Below are positions 46,204 to 55,478 of a stretch of 64,000 bases of DNA, piece by piece. The stretch is from Stanieria cyanosphaera PCC 7437 (GTDB lineage Bacteria; Cyanobacteriota; Cyanobacteriia; Cyanobacteriales; Xenococcaceae). The notes under the pieces are model-generated. The model was not told the DNA's origin. It worked only from the letters and a program-made list of their open reading frames with translations, and ran no database searches. Each line of letters opens with the position of its first letter. Position 1 is the stretch's first letter. The DNA lies in contig NC_019748.1 in the NCBI RefSeq assembly GCF_000317575.1, positions 3,802,501-3,866,500 on the forward strand, read 5' to 3'. The translations under genes and the position numbers were made by a program.

Positions 46204-46611
46204 ATGAAGCCTAACAAGGGTTCGCATTCGGTTTATTCAATTCACTTACACTTAGTTCTAGTTACTAAATATCGTCGTAAGGTAATTACTTCTGCGATGA
46301 TTGCTCGAATGACTGAAGTGTTTCAAAACATCTGCAAGAAGAAAAAAAGCTTGATGCTTCAGTTCGATGGAGAGTCAGACCACGTACATCTTTTAATCGA
46401 TCTTCATCCAGACAATAATATCTCTCAACTGGTAGCTAGCCTAAAAAGTGCATCTAGTAGAATAATCAGAAAAGAATTTGAAAGTGAAGTAAATAAAGCT
46501 TATTCCAAACCCGTATTTTGGTCTGGCTCGTACTATATTACTTCCTGTGGTGGCGTAACGATAGAAAGACTGAGGAAATATATCGAGGAGCAAGATACAC
46601 CATTAGACTAA
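46204..46611 (+). CDS. tnpA: TnpA, Y1 HUH transposase of the IS605 element
   Basis: TnpA is the single-strand DNA transposase of IS200/IS605 elements. The HUH motif is His60-Val-His62 in SDHVHLLID. The nucleophile is Tyr126 in RLRKYIEEQ. The 135-residue length is normal. It diverges from tnpB, with 31 bases between the two starts. The gene appears intact, so this element may still be mobile. Confidence 0.95.
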   Translation: MKPNKGSHSVYSIHLHLVLVTKYRRKVITSAMIARMTEVFQNICKKKKSLMLQFDGESDHVHLLIDLHPDNNISQLVASLKSASSRIIRKEFESEVNKAYSKPVFWSGSYYITSCGGVTIERLRKYIEEQDTPLD

Positions 46612-46640
46612 TTCTCAGGCATCGAGCCATCGAATTAGTT

Positions 46641-46736
46641 CGCTATCCCGAGGGGCTGTGGGCTGAATTCACTTCAGCCCGATAGCAACGCCCTGTTCCC
46701 TACCCTACTTCGTTGAGGGTAGGGACCGGGGCGAGA
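46641..46736. repeat. IS605 left-end structured region
   Basis: Nested hairpins follow tnpA. GCTATC (46642-46647) pairs with GATAGC (46681-46686) around the inner hairpin GGGCTGA/TCAGCCC, and a separate stem pairs CCCTACCCT (46698-46706) with AGGGTAGGG (46716-46724). Such structures are recognised by TnpA. The inner part is related to the relic near 31.6 kb. Confidence 0.7.
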
Positions 46737-47097
46737 ATGTTGTATTTTAGGTTTTTAAATTTATGTAAGGGTTTGGCATTGCTAAACACCTAGATTGTGA
46801 TGTCATAAATTGACGCGCGATCGCATTATCAAAGTTCGCCTCTACCACTTAATATTACTTGTCTGTATTTGAGCATGACTATGTTTGTGTAAAGGTAATT
46901 CATAAATTACCCTTACTGAGAACTATTCCCTACTTATTCTCGATCGCTTTCTAGATTGAAACTGAAATAAATGTGCAGATTAAATTGTCAATACATTAAA
47001 TTAACCGCTTGAATATAAAGATTTTTTTCCAGAAGAGTTACTAAAATTAAAACTTTTTTAACTGCTCTTGCACTTCTATCCACCACATAACATCTGT
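46737..47097. other. Intergenic region before the AAA protein, with palindrome copy
   Basis: About 360 bases without a gene. The only recognisable signal is AAAGGTAATTCATAAATTACCCTT (46891-46914), a degenerate copy of the 24-bp palindrome at 33143-33166. The AAA gene promoter should also lie here. Confidence 0.5.
46892..46913. repeat. Degenerate copy of the 24-bp palindrome
   Basis: AAGGTAATT and AATTACCCTT form imperfect arms. The following TTACTGAG parallels CTACTGTC after the perfect copy at the ilvA stop, which supports a common origin. Confidence 0.55.
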
Positions 47098-48513
47098 ATG
47101 CTGATGACTAATTTATCAAGAGAAAATTTAGGTGCAAATCCTAGCTTAGAACCACATATAGAAATAGAAGAAGCATTATTGCTTGCTGATAGTTTAGTAT
47201 TTGCAAAAATTGGTAGACATTTAACTACCCTTCAAGCAGCTATCTTTCGAGGAGCTTGGTTAAGTCAAAAATATGAGCAAGTTGCTCAAGAAAATTTCTG
47301 TTCTGATATTCATGTCAAAAGAGTTGGTGCAGAGTTATGGGAATTGTTATCTTTAGGCTTGGAAGAAAGAGTCAGTAAAAAAACTTTTCGGGCTGCTTTA
47401 GAACGTCGTTGTCAATTACAATCGCCAAAAAAAATCTTATCGGTCGTTAAAGAACAAAAAGTAACTAATAATTCTGGTAATGTCATTGAATTTCCGAGTG
47501 GTTCAGTCTCGCTTCATTCTGCTTTATATATCGAGCGTACTCCTGTAGAAACAAGGACTTATGCTGAAATTGAACAACCAGGCAGTTTAATTCGCATCAA
47601 AGCTCCTCATCAAATGGGTAAAACTTCTTTAATGCTGAGAATTCTTGCCCATGCCCAAGAGATAGGAATAAAAACTGTTACTTTAAACCTTCAGCAAGCA
47701 GACCGCAAAGTATTTAGTTGTTTGGATAAGTTTTTACGCTGGTTATGCACTAATATCACGCGTCAATTACAATTAGAGCCAAAATTGACTGATTATTGGG
47801 ATGAAGATCTTGGTAGTAAGGTTAGCTGTACTGCTTATTTGCAAGGCTATTTATTATCGAAAATAGATAATCCTTTAGTGCTGGCATTGGATGAAGTTAA
47901 TCGAATTTTTGAATATCCTGAAATTGCTAGTGAATTTTTAGCTTTACTTCGTTCTTGGCATGAAGAAGCCAAAGTGATTAATGTCTGGCAGAAGTTACGC
48001 TTAATAGTGGTTCATTCCACAGAGGTTTATATTCCTTTAAATATTAATCAATCTCCTTTTAATATTGGCTTGCCAATTGAGTTAACTAACTTTACTAAAC
48101 AACAGGTACAAGATTTAGCCAAACGTCATCAACTTAATTGGCATGGAGATTCTGAAGTCGAGCAATTGATGGCAATGCTTGATGGACATCCCTATTTAGT
48201 TAGAGTTGCGCTTTATCATCTGAGTCGTGGAGAAATTAGCTTACCACAAATGCTAGCAGAAGCTCCTTCTCTCAAAGGTATCTATAGCAATCATCTCCGC
48301 CGTCATTTAGTAACTTTACAACAGCACTCTGAACTAAGACTGGCACTGCAACAAGTAATTGAGTCTCAAGAAAGTATCAGATTAAAAGCGACGACAGCTT
48401 ACAAGTTAGAAAGTATGGGTTTAGTAAAGCTCAAACAAGACTGCGTGACGGTGAGTTGTCAGTTGTATCGGCTTTATTTTCGTTCCCAGCAATGGGAAAA
48501 CTGTTACCAGTAG
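47098..48513 (+). CDS. vMAP-type HTH plus AAA-like (AAA_35) NTPase
   Basis: The ~471-residue protein starts with a helical domain matching the N-terminal HTH of vWA-MoxR-associated proteins: EIEEALLLADSLVFAKIGRH, FRGAWLSQKYEQVAQENF and KRVGAELWELLSLGLEERVS. It is followed by an AAA-like P-loop NTPase of the AAA_35 kind. The Walker A is KAPHQMGKTSLML and the Walker B LVLALDEVNRIF. A winged-helix-like end follows. I use ATG 47098; TTG 47068 and ATG 47104 are also possible. Proteins of this class sit in multi-component signalling or immunity-like modules in complex bacteria, but the role here is unknown. The next gene carries a related AAA domain. Confidence 0.82.
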   Translation: MLMTNLSRENLGANPSLEPHIEIEEALLLADSLVFAKIGRHLTTLQAAIFRGAWLSQKYEQVAQENFCSDIHVKRVGAELWELLSLGLEERVSKKTFRAALERRCQLQSPKKILSVVKEQKVTNNSGNVIEFPSGSVSLHSALYIERTPVETRTYAEIEQPGSLIRIKAPHQMGKTSLMLRILAHAQEIGIKTVTLNLQQADRKVFSCLDKFLRWLCTNITRQLQLEPKLTDYWDEDLGSKVSCTAYLQGYLLSKIDNPLVLALDEVNRIFEYPEIASEFLALLRSWHEEAKVINVWQKLRLIVVHSTEVYIPLNINQSPFNIGLPIELTNFTKQQVQDLAKRHQLNWHGDSEVEQLMAMLDGHPYLVRVALYHLSRGEISLPQMLAEAPSLKGIYSNHLRRHLVTLQQHSELRLALQQVIESQESIRLKATTAYKLESMGLVKLKQDCVTVSCQLYRLYFRSQQWENCYQ

Positions 48514-48576
48514 AGACGTAACAGGTTACTTCTCTACACCAGTTATCGGTTACTTTTGATTTTTGACTTTTTAAAG

Positions 48577-51500
48577 ATGAACAATTACCACTATCAAGTA
48601 GGCGGTTGTCTTACCAGTAATGCTTCTTGTTATGCGATTCGTCAAGCAGACAGAGAATTATATCGAGCTTTAATTAGGGGTCAGTTTTGTTATGTGCTGA
48701 ACTCTCGGCAGATGGGCAAGTCTAGCTTGCGGGTACAAACTATGTATCGGCTGCAAAGAAAGGGAATGATTTGTGCAGCCATTGATATGACGAGAATTGG
48801 CAGTAATAACTTGACTCCGCAACAGTGGTATAAGGGAGTAGTTTTTGAGTTGTTAAGGTGTTTTAATCTTTTAAATAAGGTTAATTTTAAAGCCTGGTGG
48901 CAAGAAAAAGAGCATTTGTCTAATAATCAGCGCTTGGTCGAGTTTATTGAAGAAATTATTTTATTTGAGCTTAACGCAGCCAAAATTTTTATTTTTATTG
49001 ATGAAATTGATAGTGTTTTGGGTTTAAATTTTCCTGTAGATGATTTTTTTGCTTTAATTCGCTATTGTTACAATCAACGAGCAGAAAATCCCAATTATGA
49101 GCGTCTTGTCTTTGCTTTATTTGGGGTAGCAACTCCATCAGACTTGATTCAAAACCGCGATCGCACTCCGTTTAATATCGGTCAGGCAATTGAATTACAA
49201 GGCTTTCAAATCAATGAAGTTGAGCCGTTAGTAGAGGGTTTAACAGCAACAGTTAGCAATCCCCAAGCAGTGATCAAGGAAATTTTGGTTTGGACTTCGG
49301 GACAACCTTTTTTGACACAAAAGCTTTGCGATTTAGTCAGGAAATCTAGTCAAGAAGCGATCAACCAGATTGTGAATATTCCGCCTGGTACGGAAGCATT
49401 TTGGATTGAACAGTTAGTTGAAAAACAAATTATTAATAATTGGGAAACACAAGACGAACCAGAACATTTGCGAACAATCCGCGATCGCATCCTTAATAAT
49501 GAAGAAAAAGCAGGAAGGTTATTAGGTATTTATCAACAAATTCTTCAGGGTGAGACGGTAACCGCAGATGAGAGTCGAGCAAAAATTGAATTATTACTTA
49601 GTGGTTTAGTTGTTAAACAAAATGGTAATTTAGTAGTCCGCAATCGGATCTATCAACAGGTTTTCGATCTTGATTGGGTAGATCGAGAGTTATCTGCTTT
49701 ACGTCCCTATTCCGAGAGTTTTAACATTTGGATTCAGTCTAATTGCCAGGATGAATCGCGTTTATTAAGAGGAAAAGCTTTAATTGATGCTAAAACTTGG
49801 TCACAAGGCAAAAGTTTGAGTGACTGGGATTATAAGTTTTTAGCTGCTAGTCAAGAATTAGAACAAAAAGCAGAACGAGAAGCTACTCAAATTTTAACTG
49901 AAGCGAATCGAACTCTCGAACAAGCGCAACAACAAGCGAAAAGAACGATTAAAAAAGGATTAGTAGTATTAGGTACTATTTCTACTGTTGCCACAGGACT
50001 GTTATTATTATCGGGATTTTTATGGTTACAAATAGAAACTCGTCGTAAGTCCCTTGTTTTGGAAGAAATTAGTAATCTTAGTATCTCTTCTGAATTACAG
50101 TTTGCTTCCGAACAGAAATTTGATGCCTTACTTACTGCCTTAAAAGCTAGTCATCAACTCAAACAAGCTGATTGGGCAAAAAATAATCCTCAAATTAAAC
50201 AACAAGTTACGACTGCCCTGCAACAAGCAGTTTACTGGATTTCTGAAAAAAATACTTTGGTTGGACACAGCGATCGCATTTGGAGTGTAGCATGGTCACC
50301 TGATGGTCAAATTATAGCTTCTCCTAGCGAAGATGAAACTGTTAGACTATGGCGCAGAGATGGTAAATTACTTAACATTTTAACTGCTCATCACGATAAG
50401 ATATCAGGAGCGAGTTTTAGTCCTGATGGTAAGTTTTTGGCTACTTCTAGCGAAGACGGAACTGCCAAACTTTGGACTCGTGACGGTCAATTAATTAAAA
50501 CTCTAACTGGACATAAAGGACGTTTGTGGGGTGTCGCTTTTAGTCCTGATAGTAAGACTTTAGCTACTGCTAGTGATGATTTTACTATTAAATTATGGAC
50601 TCTTGAGGGTACAGAAATTCGTACTCTGACTGGACACACTAACGAAGTCAGAAATGTTACTTTCAGTCCCGATGGTAAGACTTTAGCTACTGCTAGTGAA
50701 GATAGTACCGTTAAATTATGGCACAGAAATGGTAAATTACTTCATACTTTGATTGGGCATAGCGATCGCGTTTTAAATGTTAAATTTAGTCCCGATAATC
50801 AATTGATCGCTACTTCTAGTGGCGATAAAACCATCAAACTTTGGAACAGAAATGGTAAATTACTTCGTACTTTTGTTGGTCATGGAGATGAAGTTAATGC
50901 CGTAGCTTTCAGTAAAGAGGGTCAAACCCTTGCCTCGGGGAGTGAAGATGGTACGGTTAAACTCTGGACTCTCGAAGGTATGCTAATTCATACAATTACA
51001 GGACATCAAGGAAGAGTTTGGGGAGTTAGTTTTAGTCCTGACGGTCAAATTTTGGCTACTTCTAGCGATGATGGCACAATTAAACTTTGGCAGTGGAATT
51101 TTGAACTAACTAAAATCTTGACTGGTCATCAAAATCTTGTTCATACTGTGAGTGTGCGTCCTCAAGGTGATGTAATAGCCACTACTAGCGCAGATAAAAC
51201 TATCAAACTCTGGAATTTAGCAGGAAAAGAATTAAAAACTCTTTCTGGAGATCACTCTCCTATCTGGGGAGTTGCTTGGTCGCCTGATGGTCAAGTTCTT
51301 GTTACTGGTTGTGAACGAGGTATTATTAAACTGTGGGATTTTAACACTAAACAAAATATCCTTACCTGGAAAGGACATCCTCATAAAGTAGCTAGTATTA
51401 GTTTTAGTCCTGATGGTCAAAAGATTGCTACTGCTTCCGAAGATGGCACTGTTAAACTTTGGAATCTTCAAGGTCATGAGTTAGCCACTCTTAAAGGACA

Positions 51501-52080
51501 TGACGAAAAAGTAACCAGTGTAAGTTGGTCGCCTGATGGTCAGATTATTGCTGCTGGTAGTGAAAATAAAACGATTAAATTTTGGAATTTAGCAGGTCAA
51601 GAATTAGCTACTTTAACTGGTCATAATAGTTCTGTTTTAAGTGTGGCATGGTCACCCGATGGTAAAATGCTGGCTTCTGCTAGTGCCGATAAAACTGTTA
51701 AACTTTGGAATCGCCAAGGTGAAGAATTAAAAACTTTTCAAGGTCATCAAGGTCATGTTTGGAGTGTGGCATGGTCACCCGATGGTAAAATGCTAGCTTC
51801 TGCTAGTGCTGATAAAACTGTTAAACTCTGGAATCGCCAAGGTAAGCAATTAGCTACTTTTACTGGTTATAATCCTGCCAAACTATTTAGTATTAATTTT
51901 ACTCCAGACGGTCAAAAGATAGTTGCTGCTAGTGAAGATCATACTGCGATCGCGTGGGATTTAAAAGCGACCAATAATTTAAATGATTTAGAACAAAAAG
52001 GCTGTGATTGGATTCAAGATTATCTGGAAAATAATCCTAATTTAAAAACAAGTGATCGGTATATTTGTAATGATATTTAG
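48577..52080 (+). CDS. AAA-like NTPase with transmembrane helix and 14 WD40 repeats
   Basis: The 1167-residue protein has an N-terminal AAA_35-like P-loop domain (Walker A NSRQMGKSSL, Walker B IFIFIDEIDSVLG). A helical linker and one predicted membrane helix (GLVVLGTISTVATGLLLLSG, near residues 475-495) follow. Fourteen WD40 repeats make two predicted seven-bladed propellers. A typical blade is WSPDGQIIASPSEDETVRLW. Repeats 12 and 13 are nearly identical in DNA (51640-51720 and 51763-51843), pointing to recent duplication. ATG 48577 starts the conserved sequence; TTG 48556 is unlikely. It follows the vMAP-AAA gene by 63 bases and the two are probably one operon. Function unknown. Confidence 0.85.
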   Translation: MNNYHYQVGGCLTSNASCYAIRQADRELYRALIRGQFCYVLNSRQMGKSSLRVQTMYRLQRKGMICAAIDMTRIGSNNLTPQQWYKGVVFELLRCFNLLNKVNFKAWWQEKEHLSNNQRLVEFIEEIILFELNAAKIFIFIDEIDSVLGLNFPVDDFFALIRYCYNQRAENPNYERLVFALFGVATPSDLIQNRDRTPFNIGQAIELQGFQINEVEPLVEGLTATVSNPQAVIKEILVWTSGQPFLTQKLCDLVRKSSQEAINQIVNIPPGTEAFWIEQLVEKQIINNWETQDEPEHLRTIRDRILNNEEKAGRLLGIYQQILQGETVTADESRAKIELLLSGLVVKQNGNLVVRNRIYQQVFDLDWVDRELSALRPYSESFNIWIQSNCQDESRLLRGKALIDAKTWSQGKSLSDWDYKFLAASQELEQKAEREATQILTEANRTLEQAQQQAKRTIKKGLVVLGTISTVATGLLLLSGFLWLQIETRRKSLVLEEISNLSISSELQFASEQKFDALLTALKASHQLKQADWAKNNPQIKQQVTTALQQAVYWISEKNTLVGHSDRIWSVAWSPDGQIIASPSEDETVRLWRRDGKLLNILTAHHDKISGASFSPDGKFLATSSEDGTAKLWTRDGQLIKTLTGHKGRLWGVAFSPDSKTLATASDDFTIKLWTLEGTEIRTLTGHTNEVRNVTFSPDGKTLATASEDSTVKLWHRNGKLLHTLIGHSDRVLNVKFSPDNQLIATSSGDKTIKLWNRNGKLLRTFVGHGDEVNAVAFSKEGQTLASGSEDGTVKLWTLEGMLIHTITGHQGRVWGVSFSPDGQILATSSDDGTIKLWQWNFELTKILTGHQNLVHTVSVRPQGDVIATTSADKTIKLWNLAGKELKTLSGDHSPIWGVAWSPDGQVLVTGCERGIIKLWDFNTKQNILTWKGHPHKVASISFSPDGQKIATASEDGTVKLWNLQGHELATLKGHDEKVTSVSWSPDGQIIAAGSENKTIKFWNLAGQELATLTGHNSSVLSVAWSPDGKMLASASADKTVKLWNRQGEELKTFQGHQGHVWSVAWSPDGKMLASASADKTVKLWNRQGKQLATFTGYNPAKLFSINFTPDGQKIVAASEDHTAIAWDLKATNNLNDLEQKGCDWIQDYLENNPNLKTSDRYICNDI

Positions 52081-52291
52081 AACAGTTTTTTGTTCAAATT
52101 GAAAATAGTCAAAGCGATCGATAGAAAGGGAATTAAAATTAAATAAGAATGCGTTTTTTTTGCTACAAACTAAATCCTGTTTAGATATAACACTTATAAG
52201 CAAGATCAAGGCAGAAGGCAAAAGGATTTAAGCCTGTTTAAAAGTCATAATTTGACCTAATCCAACGGCTAAAGCACGTTGGATTCAAGGC

Positions 52292-52752
52292 TCAAACAGA
52301 GATAGCTGTCTGAGACAGGCTTACATCTCCTAACCTCAGAGTTGAAGTCCCAACTCTTAAAATATTAACCGAGCTATTAGAATCACGTCCGTGTTCTGTC
52401 GAGCAACCAGGACAGAGCCAATATCTAGTATCTAACGGCAATTCACCTAAAATGTAGTCGCAAACCGAACAAGTTTTAGTGCTTGGATACCACTGATCGA
52501 TATAGCTAACAATTTTCCCTTTTTTGTCGGCTACAAATTCTAGTATTTTGAGAAATTCACCCAAGGCCAGATCATTTATTTTTCTTCCCCATAACCGCTG
52601 CATCCGTTTAAGATTGAGAGTTTCAAAATAAAGATAATCAAATTTATCTGTTAATTCATGAGCTAACTTCCAAAACCAATCTGTGCGTCGATTGACTATT
52701 TTTTCGTGAACTCTAACTAAGTTTTTTCTTGCTTTTTCTCTGTTGTTAGGCT
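52292..52752 (-). pseudogene. tnpB: TnpB C-terminal fragment
   Basis: The frame stays open upstream of the ATG at 52603, to the deletion junction near 52752, and reads NREKARKNLVRVHEKIVNRR, then LYFETLNLKRM with the RuvC-II glutamate. Its C-terminal part has the zinc finger (KTCSVCDYI and CPGCST) and the third RuvC aspartate in HGRDSNSSVNI. The N-terminal half with RuvC-I is missing. It cannot be an active nuclease. Confidence 0.85.
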
Positions 52753-52761
52753 CTTGAAGTT

Positions 52762-52986
52762 ATGTCCGATCATGTCCACGCTTTTCTAAATTGTCCTCCA
52801 ACAATTGCTCCATACCAAGTCATGCACAAAGTTAAAGGATATACTGCTAAATATTTGAGAGAAGAATTTTCTGAACTATTGAAACTTCCTTCTCTCTGGA
52901 CTAGAAGCTATTTTTGTTCTACTGCTGGCAATGTCTCATCTGAAACTATCAAAAAATATATTGCCCAACAAAAAACTCGTGGCTAG
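52762..52986 (+). pseudogene. tnpA: TnpA fragment (Y1 transposase)
   Basis: The 74-codon frame keeps the HUH motif (SDHVHAFLNC) at its very start and the nucleophile in ETIKKYIAQQ, but lacks the first ~60 residues of TnpA. The start codon is an internal methionine. The missing part was removed by the same deletion that truncated tnpB. Confidence 0.85.
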
Positions 52987-53069
52987 TCGATATTTTCATC
53001 CCACGGAGTCGCGCGCGTGGGCTTTCCTCTGTTGTAAATCGGATTTGGTATCACACAAACAGACGACTA

Positions 53070-53885
53070 ATGACTCAAATAAGCTTATTAATTAAGTTAA
53101 TTTTTGCGAGAGGTTCACTCACTTTGTTCGCGATCGCAACTAGTTTAATAATTATTATTTCAACACAATTAAATGTAACCGCAACCTTTCCGCCAGAATC
53201 TCAATCTTTTGCTCAAAACCAATTACCACCATTAAAAACTCATCCTTTACCTTCTGTTTTAGCAAGTTGGGAAGATCGAGAGCATCAAGGAGATTATTTC
53301 AAACAAATCAAAACTACACCTTTAGGATATTTAATTTGGTCAGAATTCCCCATCAAAGTTTTTCTAGAAAAACCTCTTAGAAATCAACATCATACTGCTG
53401 ATCAAATTCGTTTTGCTCAATGGGTAGAAGCTGTGAGAAAAGCCATTGCAGAATGGAATCTTTATCTTCCTTTATGGGAAGTAGAAAATCCTCAACTAGC
53501 AGATATTATCATAAAGCGATCGCAAACAAACAGAGAATTTAAATTAAATCAAGCTACAGGACAATATAATATTCCTCGTGCTAGTACTGCCCAAACTAAC
53601 TACGAATTTTACTTAAAACCAGCAAATCCAGCTATTGTATCTCATCGTATGACAATTGAAATTAGTCCCAATCTAAGTCAATTATCCACCTTAGCAGCAA
53701 CTCGTCATGAATTAGGTCATGCTTTAGGAATTTGGGGACATAGCAATCAAGAAACCGACGCATTATATTTTTCTCAAGTCAGAAACTATACTGGCATTTC
53801 TGCAAGAGATCTCAACACTTTAAAAAAAATTTATCAACAACCAACAAAATTGGGCTGGTCAATCATTTTAAACCCACAATCTTAA
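53070..53885 (+). CDS. Exported matrixin-like zinc peptidase
   Basis: The 271-residue protein has an N-terminal hydrophobic segment (residues ~7-30) as signal or anchor. The zinc site is HELGHALGIWGH, starting at residue 213, with a following conserved Ser and Asp region. The pattern HExxHxxGxxxH is that of metzincin/matrixin-like peptidases found in many cyanobacteria. The N-terminal half has LIWSEFPIKVFLEKP. Substrate unknown. Confidence 0.82.
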   Translation: MTQISLLIKLIFARGSLTLFAIATSLIIIISTQLNVTATFPPESQSFAQNQLPPLKTHPLPSVLASWEDREHQGDYFKQIKTTPLGYLIWSEFPIKVFLEKPLRNQHHTADQIRFAQWVEAVRKAIAEWNLYLPLWEVENPQLADIIIKRSQTNREFKLNQATGQYNIPRASTAQTNYEFYLKPANPAIVSHRMTIEISPNLSQLSTLAATRHELGHALGIWGHSNQETDALYFSQVRNYTGISARDLNTLKKIYQQPTKLGWSIILNPQS

Positions 53886-55478
53886 CTATTTAAAATCAAC
53901 CAAATGTAAATTATAAGGATTTTCTCCAATTGCATGGATAAATTCAGGGCTTAAAAAATGTTGATATTTTTCCTCGTTAGTAAGATGAGTTTTAAAAAAG
54001 ATTAAACTTAACGCCCGATGATAAGCTTCTGCTACCTTTCTTATTTTAATTGCTGATTTGTCTTGCTGTTTGGAACGGGTGATATAAGTGTGAGGCATTC
54101 CTGTCGCAATAACTAAATATTGATTAGTTGTTTTTAACTTACTGAAAGATGGAAGTTGTTCTAATAATAAAGGTGTAATAATATCTTGATCGCTTGCTTC
54201 CCACAGCACAGGAATATTAATTTGCTTCATTTGAGCTTTACCAAACAAACTATTACTAAAAGGTACAAATAAATAAACTGCTTTGACACGTTTATCTCTT
54301 AAAGAAACTTGTTTTCTTGACAGTTCTAAAGCACGACATTGATACAGTAGAGAGATATTAAGCAAGTTAGTTGACGAACTACAATTTTTGGTTAATTGTT
54401 CAAAATTAATTTCTGCTCCAGCTAAAGATAAAGCAGTTGCACCACCAAAAGAATATCCAAAAATTCCTACCTGTTTTAAATTAAGTAAATGATTGAATTG
54501 GAACTGATTACTTCGCTCTAATTGATCCAAAATAAAACTAATATCTAAAGGTCGGTTAATAAATTCAGCAGCATCAAAATTTTCTCGATATAATCCTTGG
54601 AAAAAAGCTAATTGTCTTTCGCGATCGCTTCCTGGATGATCGGGTATAATTACTGCAAAACCATAAGATGTTAAATGTTGAGCTAATTCTTCAAATCGAT
54701 CTCTTCTCGCTCCTAAACCGTTAGAAATAATAATTACAGGAATTGAAGTTGAAGTTAGTTTGGGTAAATATAAATCTAAGGTAATTGAACGATTTCTTTG
54801 CCGATCTTCTAAATAAATAGTTTGCTGTTCAACTTTAAATTTACCTGCTTTCTTTAACTGATAAATTTGATTAGTTTGATGAGCATCTTCTCTAATATTT
54901 GTTTCGTCGAGATGAGCCACGAATTGTTCCGTTTGTTGTAGGAGATGATTAACTTGTTTAGCTAGTTTGATCAGTTTAACTAAATTGATTTCGATATCAG
55001 TAGGCAAATGATTTAATAATGCGATCGGTGTAATACCTTCTGGATTAGCAGCAGCAAGAATTACGGCAGAACGAAGACTATAAAAACCATTTTCTTTTTG
55101 AGGAGTTTGAATTATTTCTCCTAAATTTTGTAGTAATTTAGTTCCGACAGAAGTATAAGCTAAACGAGCAACTGTGACTGGTTTTACTTCATATTTTGCT
55201 TGTAAAAAGTTTTGAATTTTTTGTTTTTGTTCAGGTTTGATTTTAGTGAGGAAGAAGTTTAATTCTGGTTCGACTTTACCCGATCGCGCAAAAGTTTCTA
55301 AGCTTTTTACTGATAAAGAGAATTTTAGTAATCCCCACGATAAAGTGATCTTTTCTGCTGCTATTGTGGGGGTAGCTGTGAAAAAGTTAAAGGCAATTCC
55401 TGGAATTAAAAATAATAAACTAAATAGATAAAATTTCTTTAAGACAGACCAGAATTGGTTTTGTCTATTTTTCAGCAT
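53886..55478 (-). CDS. Exported alpha/beta hydrolase with DUF1400 N-terminal domain
   Basis: The 530-residue protein has a signal peptide (hydrophobic at residues ~17-40, likely cleaved after TIAA). The mature N-terminus matches DUF1400, beginning EKITLSWGLLKFSLSVKSLE. The hydrolase part starts near residue 215. The nucleophile elbow is GIFGYSFGGATA and the acid residue is probably in WEASDQDIITP. The fold resembles dienelactone hydrolases and PAF-acetylhydrolases. It converges on the peptidase gene and ends one base after it, without overlap. Confidence 0.88.
   Translation of the reverse strand: MLKNRQNQFWSVLKKFYLFSLLFLIPGIAFNFFTATPTIAAEKITLSWGLLKFSLSVKSLETFARSGKVEPELNFFLTKIKPEQKQKIQNFLQAKYEVKPVTVARLAYTSVGTKLLQNLGEIIQTPQKENGFYSLRSAVILAAANPEGITPIALLNHLPTDIEINLVKLIKLAKQVNHLLQQTEQFVAHLDETNIREDAHQTNQIYQLKKAGKFKVEQQTIYLEDRQRNRSITLDLYLPKLTSTSIPVIIISNGLGARRDRFEELAQHLTSYGFAVIIPDHPGSDRERQLAFFQGLYRENFDAAEFINRPLDISFILDQLERSNQFQFNHLLNLKQVGIFGYSFGGATALSLAGAEINFEQLTKNCSSSTNLLNISLLYQCRALELSRKQVSLRDKRVKAVYLFVPFSNSLFGKAQMKQINIPVLWEASDQDIITPLLLEQLPSFSKLKTTNQYLVIATGMPHTYITRSKQQDKSAIKIRKVAEAYHRALSLIFFKTHLTNEEKYQHFLSPEFIHAIGENPYNLHLVDFK

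Larger units (their letters stand above)
44960..46736 (-). mobile_element. IS200/IS605-family insertion sequence (divergent tnpA/tnpB)
   Basis: The element consists of tnpB on the minus strand, tnpA on the plus strand, a hairpin after tnpB (44962-44985) and a highly structured region after tnpA (46641-46736). The latter has a GGGCTGA/TCAGCCC hairpin and a nine-base CCCTACCCT/AGGGTAGGG stem, typical of an IS605 left end. Both genes have intact catalytic motifs. It has inserted just upstream of the recombinase operon. The exact cleavage sites are not resolved. Confidence 0.8.
52251..53025 (-). mobile_element. Internally deleted IS200/IS605 element
   Basis: Both ends are present. At the left, TTGACC and an eight-base hairpin ATCCAACG/CGTTGGAT form a tnpB-side end that looks like an omega-RNA scaffold tail. 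At the right, CCCACG/CGTGGG follows the tnpA fragment. The middle has lost the N-termini of both tnpB and tnpA, which now meet back to back at about 52755. Element and ends suggest an immobile remnant. Confidence 0.75.

Noticed and set aside
50260-51960. Direct repeats of about 123 bases with a minus-strand frame at 51232-51477.
   Set aside because: They are WD40 blades of the plus-strand gene; the minus frame is a shadow.
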